Notes: generated from the sequence alone by a model not told the origin. A stretch of 64,000 nt of DNA from Poindextera sp041691315 (GCA_041691315.1 JBEPUW010000020.1:5204-69203), one strand, 5' to 3'; positions 17,814-26,552 are shown, counted from the first letter of the stretch. Translations and numbers: made by a program.

Positions 17814-18484
17814 GTGAGCAAGTCTAGCAGCGCCGCTTCATTGGGAAAGGGCGCCGCCACGACGCGCGCGAAGCCGAGCCCGCGCAAGGGGCGTGCAGCT
17901 GCCTCGGAGATGGCGAAGACGGCGATGTCGGCGCGGGGGGTGCCCGTGGTGAGTGCCGCGACCTGGTCGGCGCCGCGGGTCGAGTGGATGAGCACGGCGT
18001 CGATGGCGTCCGGCGGTTCGGGGAGCGCGGTCGGAACGGTCTCGTAGACCGGGACGGAGCGGGCGGCGACGCCCTGGGCGACCAGCATGGCTGTGAGGTC
18101 GGCGGAGGGCTCGCGGGCGGCGGGGTGAAGGACGAGGCCGGGCCTGGGATCGGCGCCGGCGATCAGCCCGGCCAGCGCCGTGGCGCCGCCGTCGGCCGAG
18201 CGGACGTTGGCGAACCCGGCGTCGCGCGCCCGTCTGGCCGTGGCGGCGCCGACGGTGAAGACCGGCAGAGTCCGTTCAGGCGTCAGCGCCGCGAAGGCCG
18301 CGATGGCATGGCCGCTGGAAAAAGCCAGGGCGTCGACGCCGGTGAGATCGATGCGGGGGTCGGCGATGGGGCGGGCCTCAAGCACGGGCGCGACCACGGG
18401 GGTGAGCCCCATCACCGTCAGTCGCGCGGCGGTGGCCTCGGCCTCGGGCATAGTCCGTGTGACCCAGATGCGGTGAGGGTTCAT
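17810..18484 (-). CDS. hemD: Uroporphyrinogen-III synthase
   Basis: Closes and rearranges hydroxymethylbilane to uroporphyrinogen III in tetrapyrrole synthesis. 224 residues, somewhat short for this poorly conserved family. It begins with IWVTRTMPEAEATAARL, has FSSGHAIAAFA near residue 60, and TVGAATARRARDAGF and LIHSTRGADQVAALT further on, which are the usual recognisable segments. It lies downstream of hemC, separated by a palindromic repeat, and is coupled by overlap to the following membrane-protein gene. Confidence 0.88.
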   Translation of the reverse strand: MNPHRIWVTRTMPEAEATAARLTVMGLTPVVAPVLEARPIADPRIDLTGVDALAFSSGHAIAAFAALTPERTLPVFTVGAATARRARDAGFANVRSADGGATALAGLIAGADPRPGLVLHPAAREPSADLTAMLVAQGVAARSVPVYETVPTALPEPPDAIDAVLIHSTRGADQVAALTTGTPRADIAVFAISEAAARPLRGLGFARVVAAPFPNEAALLDLLT

Positions 18485-18502
18485 GGGGTCGCGCCCTCTT
18501 CA

Positions 18503-18655
18503 CTTCTCCCAGAGGGAGAAGGAGGGGCCCACGTTGCGCAAGCGGCGTGGGAGGATGAGGGGTTACGGCCGTTCACGCTAATCCGAGAGGCCGTAACCCC
18601 TCACCCTCCCATTCGCTTCGCTCTGGGCCCCTCCCTCTCCCTCTGGGAGAGGTCT
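18503..18655. repeat. Large palindromic intergenic repeat between hemC and hemD
   Basis: About 150 bases made of nested inverted repeats: GGGGTTACGGCC at 18559 pairs with GGCCGTAACCCC at 18589, and outer parts GAGGGGCCCAC and TTCTCCCAGAGGGAGAA also have complements on the other side. The element closely resembles the one at 35145-35285 (shared GTGAGGGGTTACGGCC, GGGCCCCTCC and TCTCCCTCTGGGAGA blocks). It separates hemC from hemD and may act on their shared transcript. Confidence 0.75.
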
Positions 18656-18672
18656 TTAGAGGCGCGCCCACG

Positions 18673-19617
18673 CTAGCTAGCCGCCGGCAGCAGCAAACGG
18701 TCGCCGCCTTCTGCGCGGATCTGGTCGCCGAGGTCGCGGCCGAGGCTGCCGGCGGAGTCCAGGTCGGCGGCCTCGACCTCGCCCAGGCGGCGCAGGCGCT
18801 CTCGGCCATCGGCGGTCAGGGCCTCGACCACCATGGAAAGCCGGCCGTCCTCGAGCCAGGCATAGGCGCCCATGGCGGTGCGGCAGGAGCCTTCCAGCGC
18901 CTCGAGCGCGCCGCGTTCGGCGGCGACCGCCAGCGCAGTCGGCGCATGGTTCAGCGCCTTGACCCAGTCCGCCTCGGCGTCGGCGGCGCGAGTCTCGATG
19001 GCCAGCGCACCCTGGCCCGGCGCCGGCGGAAATTCGATCGGATCGAGCGCGTGGCGGATGCCGCCGGCCAGGCCCAGGCGGTTCAACCCCGCCAGCGCCA
19101 GGATCATGGCGTCGGCGTCGCCGGCCGCGAGCTTGGCCAGGCGGGTGTCGACATTGCCGCGCACCAGCACAAACGACAGGTCGGGGCGGCGGAACTGGGC
19201 CTGGGCCTGGCGGCGAATGCTGGCAGTGCCGAGGCGCGCGCCCTGCGGCAGATCGTCGAACGACGCGAAGGCTGGGCTCAGGAAGGCGTCGCGCGCATCC
19301 TCACGCTCGGGCGTCGCGGCCAGGGTAAGGCCAGGCTGCCGGGCGATCGGCACGTCCTTCATCGAATGCACCGCGCAGTCGACGCGGCCGGCGACCAGGG
19401 CCTCCTCGATCTCCTTGGTGAACATCGACTTGCCGCCCAGTTCGGTCAGGCGGCGGTCCTGCACCCGGTCGCCCGTGGTTGAGATGATGACCAGCGGCGC
19501 GACCTGTTCGGCGTCGGCGGGATCGGCGCCCAGCGCCACGGCGATCGCCTGCTGCACCAGACCCGCCTGGGTCAGGGAGAGCTTCGATCCGCGCGCGCCA
19601 ATCCTGATCGGGTCCAA
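18673..19617 (-). CDS. hemC: Porphobilinogen deaminase (hydroxymethylbilane synthase)
   Basis: Polymerises four porphobilinogens to hydroxymethylbilane. 314 residues from a TTG start at 19617, which has a GGAGG 9 bases upstream and leads straight into the conserved PIRIGARGSKLSLTQ. Other motifs are GDRVQDRRLTELGGKSMFTK, VHSMKDVP, LGTASIRRQAQ and the dipyrromethane-cofactor Cys in EGSCRTAMGA near residue 240. A GTG at 19653 is a possible alternative start. It is divergent from tsaD with 64 bases between, so promoters of both must lie in that short gap. Confidence 0.95.
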   Translation of the reverse strand: MDPIRIGARGSKLSLTQAGLVQQAIAVALGADPADAEQVAPLVIISTTGDRVQDRRLTELGGKSMFTKEIEEALVAGRVDCAVHSMKDVPIARQPGLTLAATPEREDARDAFLSPAFASFDDLPQGARLGTASIRRQAQAQFRRPDLSFVLVRGNVDTRLAKLAAGDADAMILALAGLNRLGLAGGIRHALDPIEFPPAPGQGALAIETRAADAEADWVKALNHAPTALAVAAERGALEALEGSCRTAMGAYAWLEDGRLSMVVEALTADGRERLRRLGEVEAADLDSAGSLGRDLGDQIRAEGGDRLLLPAAS

Positions 19618-19681
19618 GGGGCCACGCCTCCAGATGCGGCCGACATCGCTCACGCCGCCCTGGCCTGCTACAGGAGCCGCG

Positions 19682-20797
19682 ATGCGCCCGCAACCGAACC
19701 GCCCGCCGAACGGCGCCCTGACTGTCCTGGGGATCGAGACCAGCTGCGATGAAACCGCGGCCGGAGTCGTGCGCCGCCATGGCGACGGCCGGGTCGATGT
19801 GCTCTCCTCCATCGTGCTCAGCCAGGTCAAGGACCACGCCCCCTTTGGCGGGGTGGTGCCGGAGATCGCCGCCCGCGCCCATGTCGAGGCCATCGATGCG
19901 GTGATCCGGGCGGCCATGAGCAAGGCCGACCTCGGCTTCGACGACCTGGACGGAGTGGCGGCCACCGCCGGGCCGGGCCTGGTCGGCGGGGTGATGGTCG
20001 GGCTGTCGGCCGGCAAGGCGATCGCCCTGGCGCGGGACCTGCCGCTGATCGCGGTCAACCACCTGGAGGGGCACGCGCTCTCGGCCCGATTGGCCGCAGA
20101 CGTCGCCTATCCGTATCTGTTGCTGCTGATTTCCGGCGGGCATTGTCAGCTGTTGGACGTCGAGGGGGTTGGCCGCTGCACGCGACTGGGCTCGACCATC
20201 GACGACGCCGCCGGCGAAGCCTTCGACAAGATCGCCAAGGCGTTGGGCCTGGGCTACCCCGGCGGACCGGCGCTGGAGACGTTGGCGCTCGGCGGCGACG
20301 CCAGCCGCTTTGTCCTGCCGCGCATGCTGCTCGGCCGCGCCGGCTGCGACTTCTCCTTCTCCGGCCTGAAGACCGCCGCCGCCCGCCTGGCCGAGACGAT
20401 CACCGATGACATCGACCGCCGCGACCTGGCCGCCGCCGTCCAAGGCGCGATCGCCCGGCAACTGGCGGAACGCAGCGAGCGGGCCATGAAGGTCTACGCG
20501 GAGGAGCATGGCGTCGGCGATCGGCGTTTCGTCGTCGCTGGTGGCGTCGCTGCTAATTCCGAAGTGCGGCGGGTGCTTGAAGGGGTCGCGGCGGCTCACG
20601 GGTTCAGCTTCACCGCCCCGCCTCTGGACTATTGCACCGACAATGCCGCCATGATCGCCCTGGCCGGCGCAGAACGCCTGGCGCTGGGGCTGACCGATGG
20701 CCTGGACGCGGTGGCGCGGCCGCGCTGGCCGCTGGATGAGGAGGCGGCCCTGAACCGACCAACCCACGCCCCCGGCCGCAAGGGAGCCAAGGCGTGA
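19682..20797 (+). CDS. tsaD: tRNA N6-adenosine threonylcarbamoyltransferase TsaD
   Basis: Transfers the threonylcarbamoyl group to A37 of ANN-decoding tRNAs together with TsaB and TsaE. 371 residues. The ASKHA-fold motifs are VLGIETSCDETAAGVV near the N-terminus, the metal-binding VNHLEGH near residue 120, GGHCQLL, and the C-terminal DNAAMIALAGAERLALG. ATG 19682 has AGGAG 6 bases upstream. The stop overlaps the gpsA start by 4 bases (GTGA). Its partner tsaE is in this window at 26 kb. Confidence 0.97.
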   Translation: MRPQPNRPPNGALTVLGIETSCDETAAGVVRRHGDGRVDVLSSIVLSQVKDHAPFGGVVPEIAARAHVEAIDAVIRAAMSKADLGFDDLDGVAATAGPGLVGGVMVGLSAGKAIALARDLPLIAVNHLEGHALSARLAADVAYPYLLLLISGGHCQLLDVEGVGRCTRLGSTIDDAAGEAFDKIAKALGLGYPGGPALETLALGGDASRFVLPRMLLGRAGCDFSFSGLKTAAARLAETITDDIDRRDLAAAVQGAIARQLAERSERAMKVYAEEHGVGDRRFVVAGGVAANSEVRRVLEGVAAAHGFSFTAPPLDYCTDNAAMIALAGAERLALGLTDGLDAVARPRWPLDEEAALNRPTHAPGRKGAKA

Positions 20798-21798
20798 GCG
20801 GCTACAAGAGCGCCGGGGTCATCGGCGGCGGGGCCTGGGGCACCGCCCTGGCCCAGGTCTGCGCCCGGGCCGGGCTTGACACCCTGCTCTGGGCGCGCGA
20901 GCCCGAGGTGGCGGAGGCGGTGAATGAGCGACATGCCAACCGGCTCTTCCTGCCCGATATCGCGCTGGATCCCGGCATCCGCGCCACGGCTGCACTCGCC
21001 GAAACCGCCGGGCGCGACCTGATCCTGGCTGTGGTTCCGGCCCAACACATGCGCGCTACGCTGACCGCGCTCGGTCCGCATCTGCGCGCCGACCAGCCTG
21101 TGGTGCTGTGCGCAAAGGGGGTGGAGCAGGGCTCGCTTAAACTGATGACCGAGGTGCTGGCCGAGGTCGCGCCGCACGTCCGCGCGGCAGTGCTGTCCGG
21201 CCCCAGCTTCGCCGGCGAGGTGGCGCGTGGCCTGCCGACCGCGGTGACCCTGGCCTGCGCCGAGCCCGATTGCGGCGAGGCCCTGGCCGAGGCCTTGGCG
21301 ACTCCTGGGTTCCGGCCCTACTGGACCGACGACCTGATCGGCGCCGAGGCCGGCGGCGCGATCAAGAACGTACTTGCCATTGCCTGCGGGGTGGTCGAGG
21401 GCCGCGGCCTCGGCCGCAGCGCCCATGCCGCCCTGGTCACCCGCGGCTTCGCCGAACTGACCCGGCTGGCGGTGGCCCTGGGGGGCGAGGCGCGCACGGT
21501 GGCCGGGCTCTGCGGCCTTGGCGACCTGGTCCTGACCTGCTCAAGCCCGCAGTCGCGGAACATGAGCCTGGGCCTGGCGCTGGGGCGCGGCGAGACCCTG
21601 GACAGCCTGATGAGCGACCGCCTGTCGGTGGTCGAGGGCGTGGAGACGGCGCCGGCAGTGCGCGCGCTGGCCACCCGGCTAGGGGTCGAGACCCCGATCT
21701 GCGAGGCGGTGGCCGCGGTGCTGGCCGGCGAACGCGACCTTGACGAGGCGATCGTCGGCCTGCTCTCGCGACCGCTGCGTTCCGAATTGGAGGATTGA
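20794..21798 (+). CDS. gpsA: Glycerol-3-phosphate dehydrogenase [NAD(P)+]
   Basis: Reduces dihydroxyacetone phosphate to sn-glycerol-3-phosphate for phospholipid synthesis. 334 residues, family length. The nucleotide-binding motif is IGGGAWGTALA near residue 10. Also visible are LSGPSFAGEVA near residue 130, the catalytic-lysine segment GGAIKNVLAIACG near residue 185 and CGLGDLVLTCSSPQSRN near residue 240. GTG start overlapping the tsaD stop, so the two are coupled. Confidence 0.96.
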   Translation: MSGYKSAGVIGGGAWGTALAQVCARAGLDTLLWAREPEVAEAVNERHANRLFLPDIALDPGIRATAALAETAGRDLILAVVPAQHMRATLTALGPHLRADQPVVLCAKGVEQGSLKLMTEVLAEVAPHVRAAVLSGPSFAGEVARGLPTAVTLACAEPDCGEALAEALATPGFRPYWTDDLIGAEAGGAIKNVLAIACGVVEGRGLGRSAHAALVTRGFAELTRLAVALGGEARTVAGLCGLGDLVLTCSSPQSRNMSLGLALGRGETLDSLMSDRLSVVEGVETAPAVRALATRLGVETPICEAVAAVLAGERDLDEAIVGLLSRPLRSELED

Positions 21799-21800
21799 GC

Positions 21801-22088
21801 ATGACGCTCTTCGTACTGAGCTGCATCGACCGGCCAGACAGCCTGGAGCGGCGCATGGCCGCGCGCGAGGCGCACCTGGCCTATGTCGCAGAGCATCGCG
21901 ACATGGTGCGGCTCGCTGGACCGTACCTGGACGATGAGGGTCGGATGGCGGGCTCGCTGTTCGTGATCGAGGCGGCCGATCGCGCCGCCGTCGAGGCCTT
22001 TTCCGCAGCCGACCCCTACGTCCTCGTCGATCTGTTCGAGCGGGTGGATATCCGCGTCTGGCGGGTCAGCGTGGGCGCCATCGCGTGA
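21801..22088 (+). CDS. YciI-like family protein
   Basis: A 95-residue protein of the YciI/dimeric ferredoxin-like fold: TLFVLSCIDRPDSLERRMA, REAHLAYV with the conserved His, GPYLDDEGRMAGSLFVIEAAD, and DPYVLVDLFERVDIRVWRV. Members are small cytoplasmic proteins of uncertain enzymatic role. ATG 21801 is preceded by GGAGG from the end of gpsA. The stop overlaps the next gene's GTG by 4 bases. The order tsaD-gpsA-yciI-Rieske reads as one operon. Confidence 0.88.
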   Translation: MTLFVLSCIDRPDSLERRMAAREAHLAYVAEHRDMVRLAGPYLDDEGRMAGSLFVIEAADRAAVEAFSAADPYVLVDLFERVDIRVWRVSVGAIA

Positions 22089-22438
22089 ATCCAGCCCAAC
22101 CGGCCCCGGGCGTGCACCTGTGCGCCCTGGCCGACATCCCCGAGCCGGGCGCCAAGGGCTTCTTCTTCCGCGCCGGAGATCAGATCTTCATGGGCTTCGT
22201 CGTGCGCCAGCACGGCGTGGTCGCGGGTTTCGTCGATCGCTGCCCGCACACGGGCACGCCGCTGGCCGCCCTGCCCGACCGCTACCTGACCCGCGAGGGC
22301 GACCTGATCATCTGCTCGACCCACGGCGCGATGTTCCGCGCCCAGGACGGGGTGTGCCTTGCCGGCCCTTGCGAAGGCCGCTCGCTATGGCCTTGGCCGG
22401 TCACGGTCGCCGACGGCGAGGTCCTGACGGCCAGCTAG
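22085..22438 (+). CDS. Small Rieske [2Fe-2S] ferredoxin-like protein
   Basis: A 117-residue single-domain Rieske protein. The cluster ligands are in CPHTGTPL (Cys, His) near residue 53 and CSTHGAMF (Cys, His) near residue 77. No membrane anchor or oxygenase domain is attached, so it is likely a soluble electron carrier or a regulatory Rieske protein. GTG start overlaps the stop of the YciI-like gene, and it is the last gene of the tsaD operon. Redox partner unknown. Confidence 0.87.
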   Translation: MNPAQPAPGVHLCALADIPEPGAKGFFFRAGDQIFMGFVVRQHGVVAGFVDRCPHTGTPLAALPDRYLTREGDLIICSTHGAMFRAQDGVCLAGPCEGRSLWPWPVTVADGEVLTAS

Positions 22439-22454
22439 GCGCCCGCAATAGGGC

Positions 22455-22778
22455 TCAGCCGCCCGGCACGCCCATTTCGCCGCTGCGCCGGCTGGCGTCG
22501 TTGAGCTGCTCCTGTCCGCTGCGGCCCAGCTCGTCCCATTGCGCCCGGGTCATACAGGTCTTGGTGCGGCCCAACAGCGAGCCGAGCTCTTCTGTCCATT
22601 TGCAGATCTGGGCGTCCGGATTGTAGCCCGGCTTGGCCGGCGTCGCCGCCGCCACCCGCGTTGCGCCAGCAGCCGGTGTCGGCGGCGCGGAGGGCGAAAC
22701 GGCGGCCGCGCCCTCGGCAAAACAGGTCCCCCCAAGCGTGCTGGCGAAAAAGACGATGGCGACGAGGCTGGGTTTCAT
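22455..22778 (-). CDS. Small exported hypothetical protein
   Basis: A 107-residue protein with a signal peptide (LVAIVFFASTLGGTCFAEG), an Ala/Pro/Ser-rich linker, and a conserved-looking C-terminal segment containing ICKWTEELGSLLGR and KTCMTRAQWDEL with two Cys that could pair in the periplasm. Similar small proteins with an ICxx...R...CMTRAEW pattern are common in sphingomonads and Caulobacterales, without known function. It is convergent with the Rieske gene. Confidence 0.7.
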   Translation of the reverse strand: MKPSLVAIVFFASTLGGTCFAEGAAAVSPSAPPTPAAGATRVAAATPAKPGYNPDAQICKWTEELGSLLGRTKTCMTRAQWDELGRSGQEQLNDASRRSGEMGVPGG

Positions 22779-22832
22779 GGCGATTTCCCCAAGGTTTCAG
22801 GTTTCGAGCTTGCCGCGACCCGGCGGCCTTGG

Positions 22833-23582
22833 TCAAGTCGGGCGCGTTTCCGCCCCAAAGGCCGCAACCTCGGCGATCAATCCCTGCACCGCCAGCGCCA
22901 CCAGCTCGCCGCCCTTTTCCGGCGTCGCCAGGCCGGGATCGGAGCCCATGCGGCCGTCGGGATGGCGAGCGCGGAAGTCGAGCGCCTCGCGGATGGGGCC
23001 GGAGCCGGCGATCTGCGGCGCGTAGTTGGCCGACTTGATGGCGTCCGGATAGGCCCATTGGGTGACGGCGATCTCGGACGGCGTGGCGTGGCTGCCGTGG
23101 CCGGACGGGAACTGGCGATAGGCCAGCTTGACCACTCCGCTCAGGTCCCACCAGTTGCGCAGCTTCAGCGCGAACCCCGCCGGGCGACGGGCGAAGCTGG
23201 CCTCGGCATAGAGTTCGGAAAAGGCCGCCTCGATGCTGGAGACATTGCCGCCGTGGCCGTTGAGGAAATAGATCTTCTCAAATCCGTGCAGCGACAGCGA
23301 GCGCACCCAGTCGCCGATGGCGGCGATGAAGGTCGAGGGCCTGAGCGAGATGGTGCCTGGAAAGCCGAGATGATGCTGGGCCATGCCGACATTGAAAGTG
23401 GGCCCGACCAGCATGTCGCCGGCCTTCTGCGCCTCATGCGCGATGATCTCCGGGCAGAGCCAGTCGGTGCCGAGCAGGCCGGTCGGCCCATGCTGTTCGT
23501 TGGAGCCGATCGGGATGACAATGGTCCTCGACCGCTCAAGAAAAGCCTCGGCCTCCTGCCAGGTGGAGAGTTGCAGCAGCAT
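22833..23582 (-). CDS. Creatininase-family amidohydrolase
   Basis: A 249-residue metal-dependent hydrolase of the creatininase fold. The metal-site motifs are PIGSNEQHGPTG near residue 25, GTDW near residue 38, NGHGGN near residue 110 and a later Glu in IREALDF. Family members include creatininase, formamide hydrolases of flavin metabolism and mycofactocin MftE; nothing nearby tells which applies. It starts at ATG 23582 and is followed by the small exported protein in the same direction. Confidence 0.87.
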   Translation of the reverse strand: MLLQLSTWQEAEAFLERSRTIVIPIGSNEQHGPTGLLGTDWLCPEIIAHEAQKAGDMLVGPTFNVGMAQHHLGFPGTISLRPSTFIAAIGDWVRSLSLHGFEKIYFLNGHGGNVSSIEAAFSELYAEASFARRPAGFALKLRNWWDLSGVVKLAYRQFPSGHGSHATPSEIAVTQWAYPDAIKSANYAPQIAGSGPIREALDFRARHPDGRMGSDPGLATPEKGGELVALAVQGLIAEVAAFGAETRPT

Positions 23583-23671
23583 GGGGTGGTTGTCCTACCG
23601 GCCGGTTTGTCGGGCCGCCGACGGCACCTTACCGCGATGCCGCGCCGATGGACCGGAAAACTCGACCCCCC

Positions 23672-23778
23672 AACCGTCATCCCCCGCTGGAGCGGCGCAG
23701 CCGCGGAATGCGGGGGACCCATGAACACTCACGTTCGATGGTGATCATGGGTGGGCCCGGATAAACCGGCATGACGGG
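23672..23778. repeat. Nested palindromic intergenic repeat
   Basis: Roughly 105 bases between the creatininase-like gene and the thioredoxin-fold gene. Outer arms CCGTCAT / ATGACGG enclose CCCCCGC / GCGGGGG and a hairpin ACCCATGAACAC / GTGATCATGGGT (11 of 12 positions pair). It is a mosaic extragenic palindrome of the type dispersed in alphaproteobacterial genomes. No other full copy lies in this window. Confidence 0.7.
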
Positions 23779-23791
23779 AGAGTGATGCGGC

Positions 23792-24427
23792 TTACTCCGC
23801 ACCCAAATCGCGGCGGACGTACTTGTAGGTCTGGGGCGCCGTGCAGACGCAGCCGTTCATCGTGCCGTCCTTGGCCCACCAGATCAGCGTGGGGTAGCCG
23901 GGTTTGACCCCGCTGGCGTTGAGTAGCGGCTTCAGCTTGTCGACCAAGTCGCGGCCGGCGGCGATGACCGCGGTGCGGGCGACGTCGCCGTCGGCGGGCG
24001 GGATGTGCGGCGCCTTCCAGGCGTCGGCCGGGGTCGAGGTCCAGGTCTGGAACAGCCCCCAGCTGCGGTTGACCCAAAGTTCGGCCACCGTCGCGCGTTC
24101 GGCCGGGGTCGACTTAGCCGCGCCGTTGAGGTCCGGTGGAGCGATCATGATCACGCGGGTGTCGACGCCGGCCTTCTGCAGACGCGCGAACTCGCTCTGC
24201 TCATAGGCGTCGCAGGCCGGGCAATCGCGGGTGGCGACCACATAGAGCTTCGGTCCGCCCAGGCCGGGCGAGACCCAGCCGGCGGTCTCCAGCAGCTTGG
24301 CGATGTCGGCCTGGCGGCTCTTGATCGGGTGTGGACGCCAGCGGACATCGATATCCCACCACAGGTAGAGGCCGGCGAAAACCACCACGATCAAGCCGAT
24401 CAGTAGCGCCCAGACGCGCAGTCGCAT
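23792..24427 (-). CDS. Membrane-anchored thioredoxin-fold protein
   Basis: A 211-residue protein with an N-terminal transmembrane helix (WALLIGLIVVVFAGLYLWW) and a thioredoxin-like domain whose redox motif is CPAC in VVATRDCPACDAYEQSEF near residue 70. The segment PGYPTLIWWAKDG near residue 185 fits the cis-proline region. It is most likely anchored in the inner membrane facing the periplasm, with a role in disulfide chemistry. A second Cys pair (NGCVC) lies near the C-terminus. It is 26 bases downstream of mmsA on the same strand. Confidence 0.75.
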   Translation of the reverse strand: MRLRVWALLIGLIVVVFAGLYLWWDIDVRWRPHPIKSRQADIAKLLETAGWVSPGLGGPKLYVVATRDCPACDAYEQSEFARLQKAGVDTRVIMIAPPDLNGAAKSTPAERATVAELWVNRSWGLFQTWTSTPADAWKAPHIPPADGDVARTAVIAAGRDLVDKLKPLLNASGVKPGYPTLIWWAKDGTMNGCVCTAPQTYKYVRRDLGAE

Positions 24428-24453
24428 CGCCGTTTTCCTCTAGCTTGGTTCCA

Positions 24454-25950
24454 TCATTGCATGGTTGGGATCACGAACGCCGAGTCCTCGCTCATGCCTT
24501 CCGGCCAGCGGGCGGTGACGGTCTTGACCTTGGTGAAGAAGCGCACGCCTTCCATGCCGTGCTGGTTGGCGTCGCCGAAGGCCGAGCGCTTCCAGCCGCC
24601 GAAGCTGTGATAGGCCACCGGCACCGGGATCGGCACGTTGATGCCGACCATGCCGACCTCGACGCGTGCGGCGAACTCGCGCGCGGCGCGGCCATTGCGA
24701 GTGAAGATGGCGACGCCGTTGCCGTACTGGTGCTTCGACGGCAGCGCCACCGCCTCTTCGAAGGTTTCGGCGCGCACCAGCTGCAGCACCGGACCGAATA
24801 TCTCTTCCTGGTAGGTTCGCATGTCGGGCTTCACGTGGTCGAACAGGTTCGGGCCGATGAAGAAGCCGGCCTCGAAGCCCTGCAGCTTGAAGTCGCGGCC
24901 GTCGACCACCAGCTCGGCGCCCTCGTCGACGCCCAGCTGGATATAGTCGGTGATCTTCTGGCGGTGCGCGGCGGTGACCACCGGACCGTACTGGGCGGCG
25001 GCGTCGGAGGACACCCCGACCTTCAGCGTCTCGATCTGGTCCAGCAGCCGTTCGCGCAGCGCCTCGGCGGTCTTCGCCCCCACCGGCACCGCGACAGGCA
25101 GCGCCATGCAGCGTTCGCCTGCCGAGCCATAGGCCGCGCCCATGATGTCGGCTACGGTCTGGTCGAGGTCGGCGTCGGGCATGACGATGGCGTGGTTCTT
25201 CGCCCCGCCCATGGCCTGGACCCGTTTGCCGCTCGCCGTGCCGGTCGCATAGACATAGTGGGCGATGTCCGAGGAGCCGACGAAGCTGACCGCCTTGATG
25301 TCCGGATGGGCCAGGATGGCGTCGACGGCGATCTTGTCGCCATGCACGACGTTGAGCACCCCGGCCGGCCCGCCGGCCTCCAGAAAGAGTTCGCCCAGCC
25401 GCACCGGCAGGCTCGGGTCCTTCTCCGAGGGCTTGAGGATGAAGCTGTTGCCGACCGCGATGGCCACCCCGAACATCCACATCGGGATCATCGCCGGGAA
25501 GTTGAACGGGGTGATGCCGCAGACCACCCCCAGCGGCTGGCGCATGGAATAGACGTCGATGCCGGGACCGGCGCCCTCGGTATATTCGCCCTTCAGCGCG
25601 TACGGGATGCCGCAGGCGAACTCGATCACCTCCAGGCCGCGCTGGATATCGCCTCTCGAGTCGGCGACCACCTTGCCGTGCTCGGACGAGAGCAGGTTGG
25701 CGAGTTCGTCCATGCGCGCCTCGACCAGGCGCTTGAACTCAAACATCACCCGCGCCCGGCGCTGGGGATTGGTCGCCGCCCAGCCGACCTGCGCGGCAAC
25801 CGCCGCCTGCACGGCCGCGTCCAGCTCGCCGGCGTCGGCCAGCGCCACACGGGCCCGGACCTCGCCGGTATTGGGATCAAACACATCGCCAAAGCGGCCG
25901 GAACGGCCGGCCACGGCTGCGCCGTTCACGAAATGAAGGATGTCACGCAT
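24454..25950 (-). CDS. mmsA: Methylmalonate-semialdehyde dehydrogenase (CoA-acylating)
   Basis: Converts methylmalonate or malonate semialdehyde to propionyl- or acetyl-CoA in valine, beta-alanine and inositol breakdown. 498 residues, family length. The cofactor-binding segments TPFNFPAMIPMWM and FVGSSDIAHYVYATG, the catalytic Cys in GSAGERCMALPVAV near residue 285, and EEIFGPVLQLVRAE are present. ATG 25950 begins MRDILHFVNG, the usual start; the frame continues upstream to 26061 only as shadow of the divergent tsaE. The downstream thioredoxin-fold gene follows closely. Confidence 0.94.
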   Translation of the reverse strand: MRDILHFVNGAAVAGRSGRFGDVFDPNTGEVRARVALADAGELDAAVQAAVAAQVGWAATNPQRRARVMFEFKRLVEARMDELANLLSSEHGKVVADSRGDIQRGLEVIEFACGIPYALKGEYTEGAGPGIDVYSMRQPLGVVCGITPFNFPAMIPMWMFGVAIAVGNSFILKPSEKDPSLPVRLGELFLEAGGPAGVLNVVHGDKIAVDAILAHPDIKAVSFVGSSDIAHYVYATGTASGKRVQAMGGAKNHAIVMPDADLDQTVADIMGAAYGSAGERCMALPVAVPVGAKTAEALRERLLDQIETLKVGVSSDAAAQYGPVVTAAHRQKITDYIQLGVDEGAELVVDGRDFKLQGFEAGFFIGPNLFDHVKPDMRTYQEEIFGPVLQLVRAETFEEAVALPSKHQYGNGVAIFTRNGRAAREFAARVEVGMVGINVPIPVPVAYHSFGGWKRSAFGDANQHGMEGVRFFTKVKTVTARWPEGMSEDSAFVIPTMQ

Positions 25951-26039
25951 GGAAAGGCTCTCGAACCGGGATGAAGCCGACCTTCTAATCCGGCCGTCGC
26001 GGCGGCGGTAGGGGTTGCCCGCGCGGCGGCCCACGGCGC

Positions 26040-26552
26040 ATGTTCGCCGCCATGACCGCATCCGAACCGGGGCCGCGCCTGATCCTCCCGGCCGAAGGGG
26101 ATTTCCGCCTGACCGACGAGACCGCCACCGCCCGGCTGGGCGCAGCGGTGGCCCGCACCCTGGTCGCCGGCGAGGCCGTCTGCCTGAAGGGGGTGCTGGG
26201 GGCCGGCAAGTCGACCCTCGCGCGCGGGCTTATCCGCGAGCGCACCGGCAGCGCCGAGGACGTGCCCAGCCCCACCTTCACCCTGGTGCAGTTTTATGAC
26301 GGCCAGGGTCTGAAGCTCGCCCATTTCGACCTCTATCGGCTGACCAACCCCGGCGAGGTGGACGAGATCGGCCTGGACGAGGCGCTGGACGACGGAGCCG
26401 CGATCATCGAATGGCCGGAGCGGCTCGGTCGACATCTGCCCAGGCATCGACTCGATATAGAGGTGCTGGTCGTGGGCGAGGCCGGCCGCGAGAGCCGGCT
26501 CGCGCGCCTTAATCCCCACGGAGCCTGGGAAGGACGTCCGCTTGAGTTCTGA
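26040..26552 (+). CDS. tsaE: tRNA threonylcarbamoyladenosine biosynthesis ATPase TsaE
   Basis: P-loop ATPase of the t6A37 tRNA modification complex, partner of TsaD (19.7 kb). 170 residues from ATG 26040; ATG 26052 is an alternative start. Walker A GVLGAGKSTLARGL near residue 52, SPTFTLVQFYDG, HFDLYRL near residue 97 and IIEWPERLG near residue 128 are the family signatures. The 3' end overlaps the next gene (TTG start 26542) by 11 bases. It is the first gene of a run that continues through addA. Confidence 0.94.
   Translation: MFAAMTASEPGPRLILPAEGDFRLTDETATARLGAAVARTLVAGEAVCLKGVLGAGKSTLARGLIRERTGSAEDVPSPTFTLVQFYDGQGLKLAHFDLYRLTNPGEVDEIGLDEALDDGAAIIEWPERLGRHLPRHRLDIEVLVVGEAGRESRLARLNPHGAWEGRPLEF

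Noticed and set aside
18673..20058. A long hemC reading reaching to 20058
   Set aside because: The extra N-terminal part is antisense to tsaD; the real HemC starts at TTG 19617 with GGAGG upstream.
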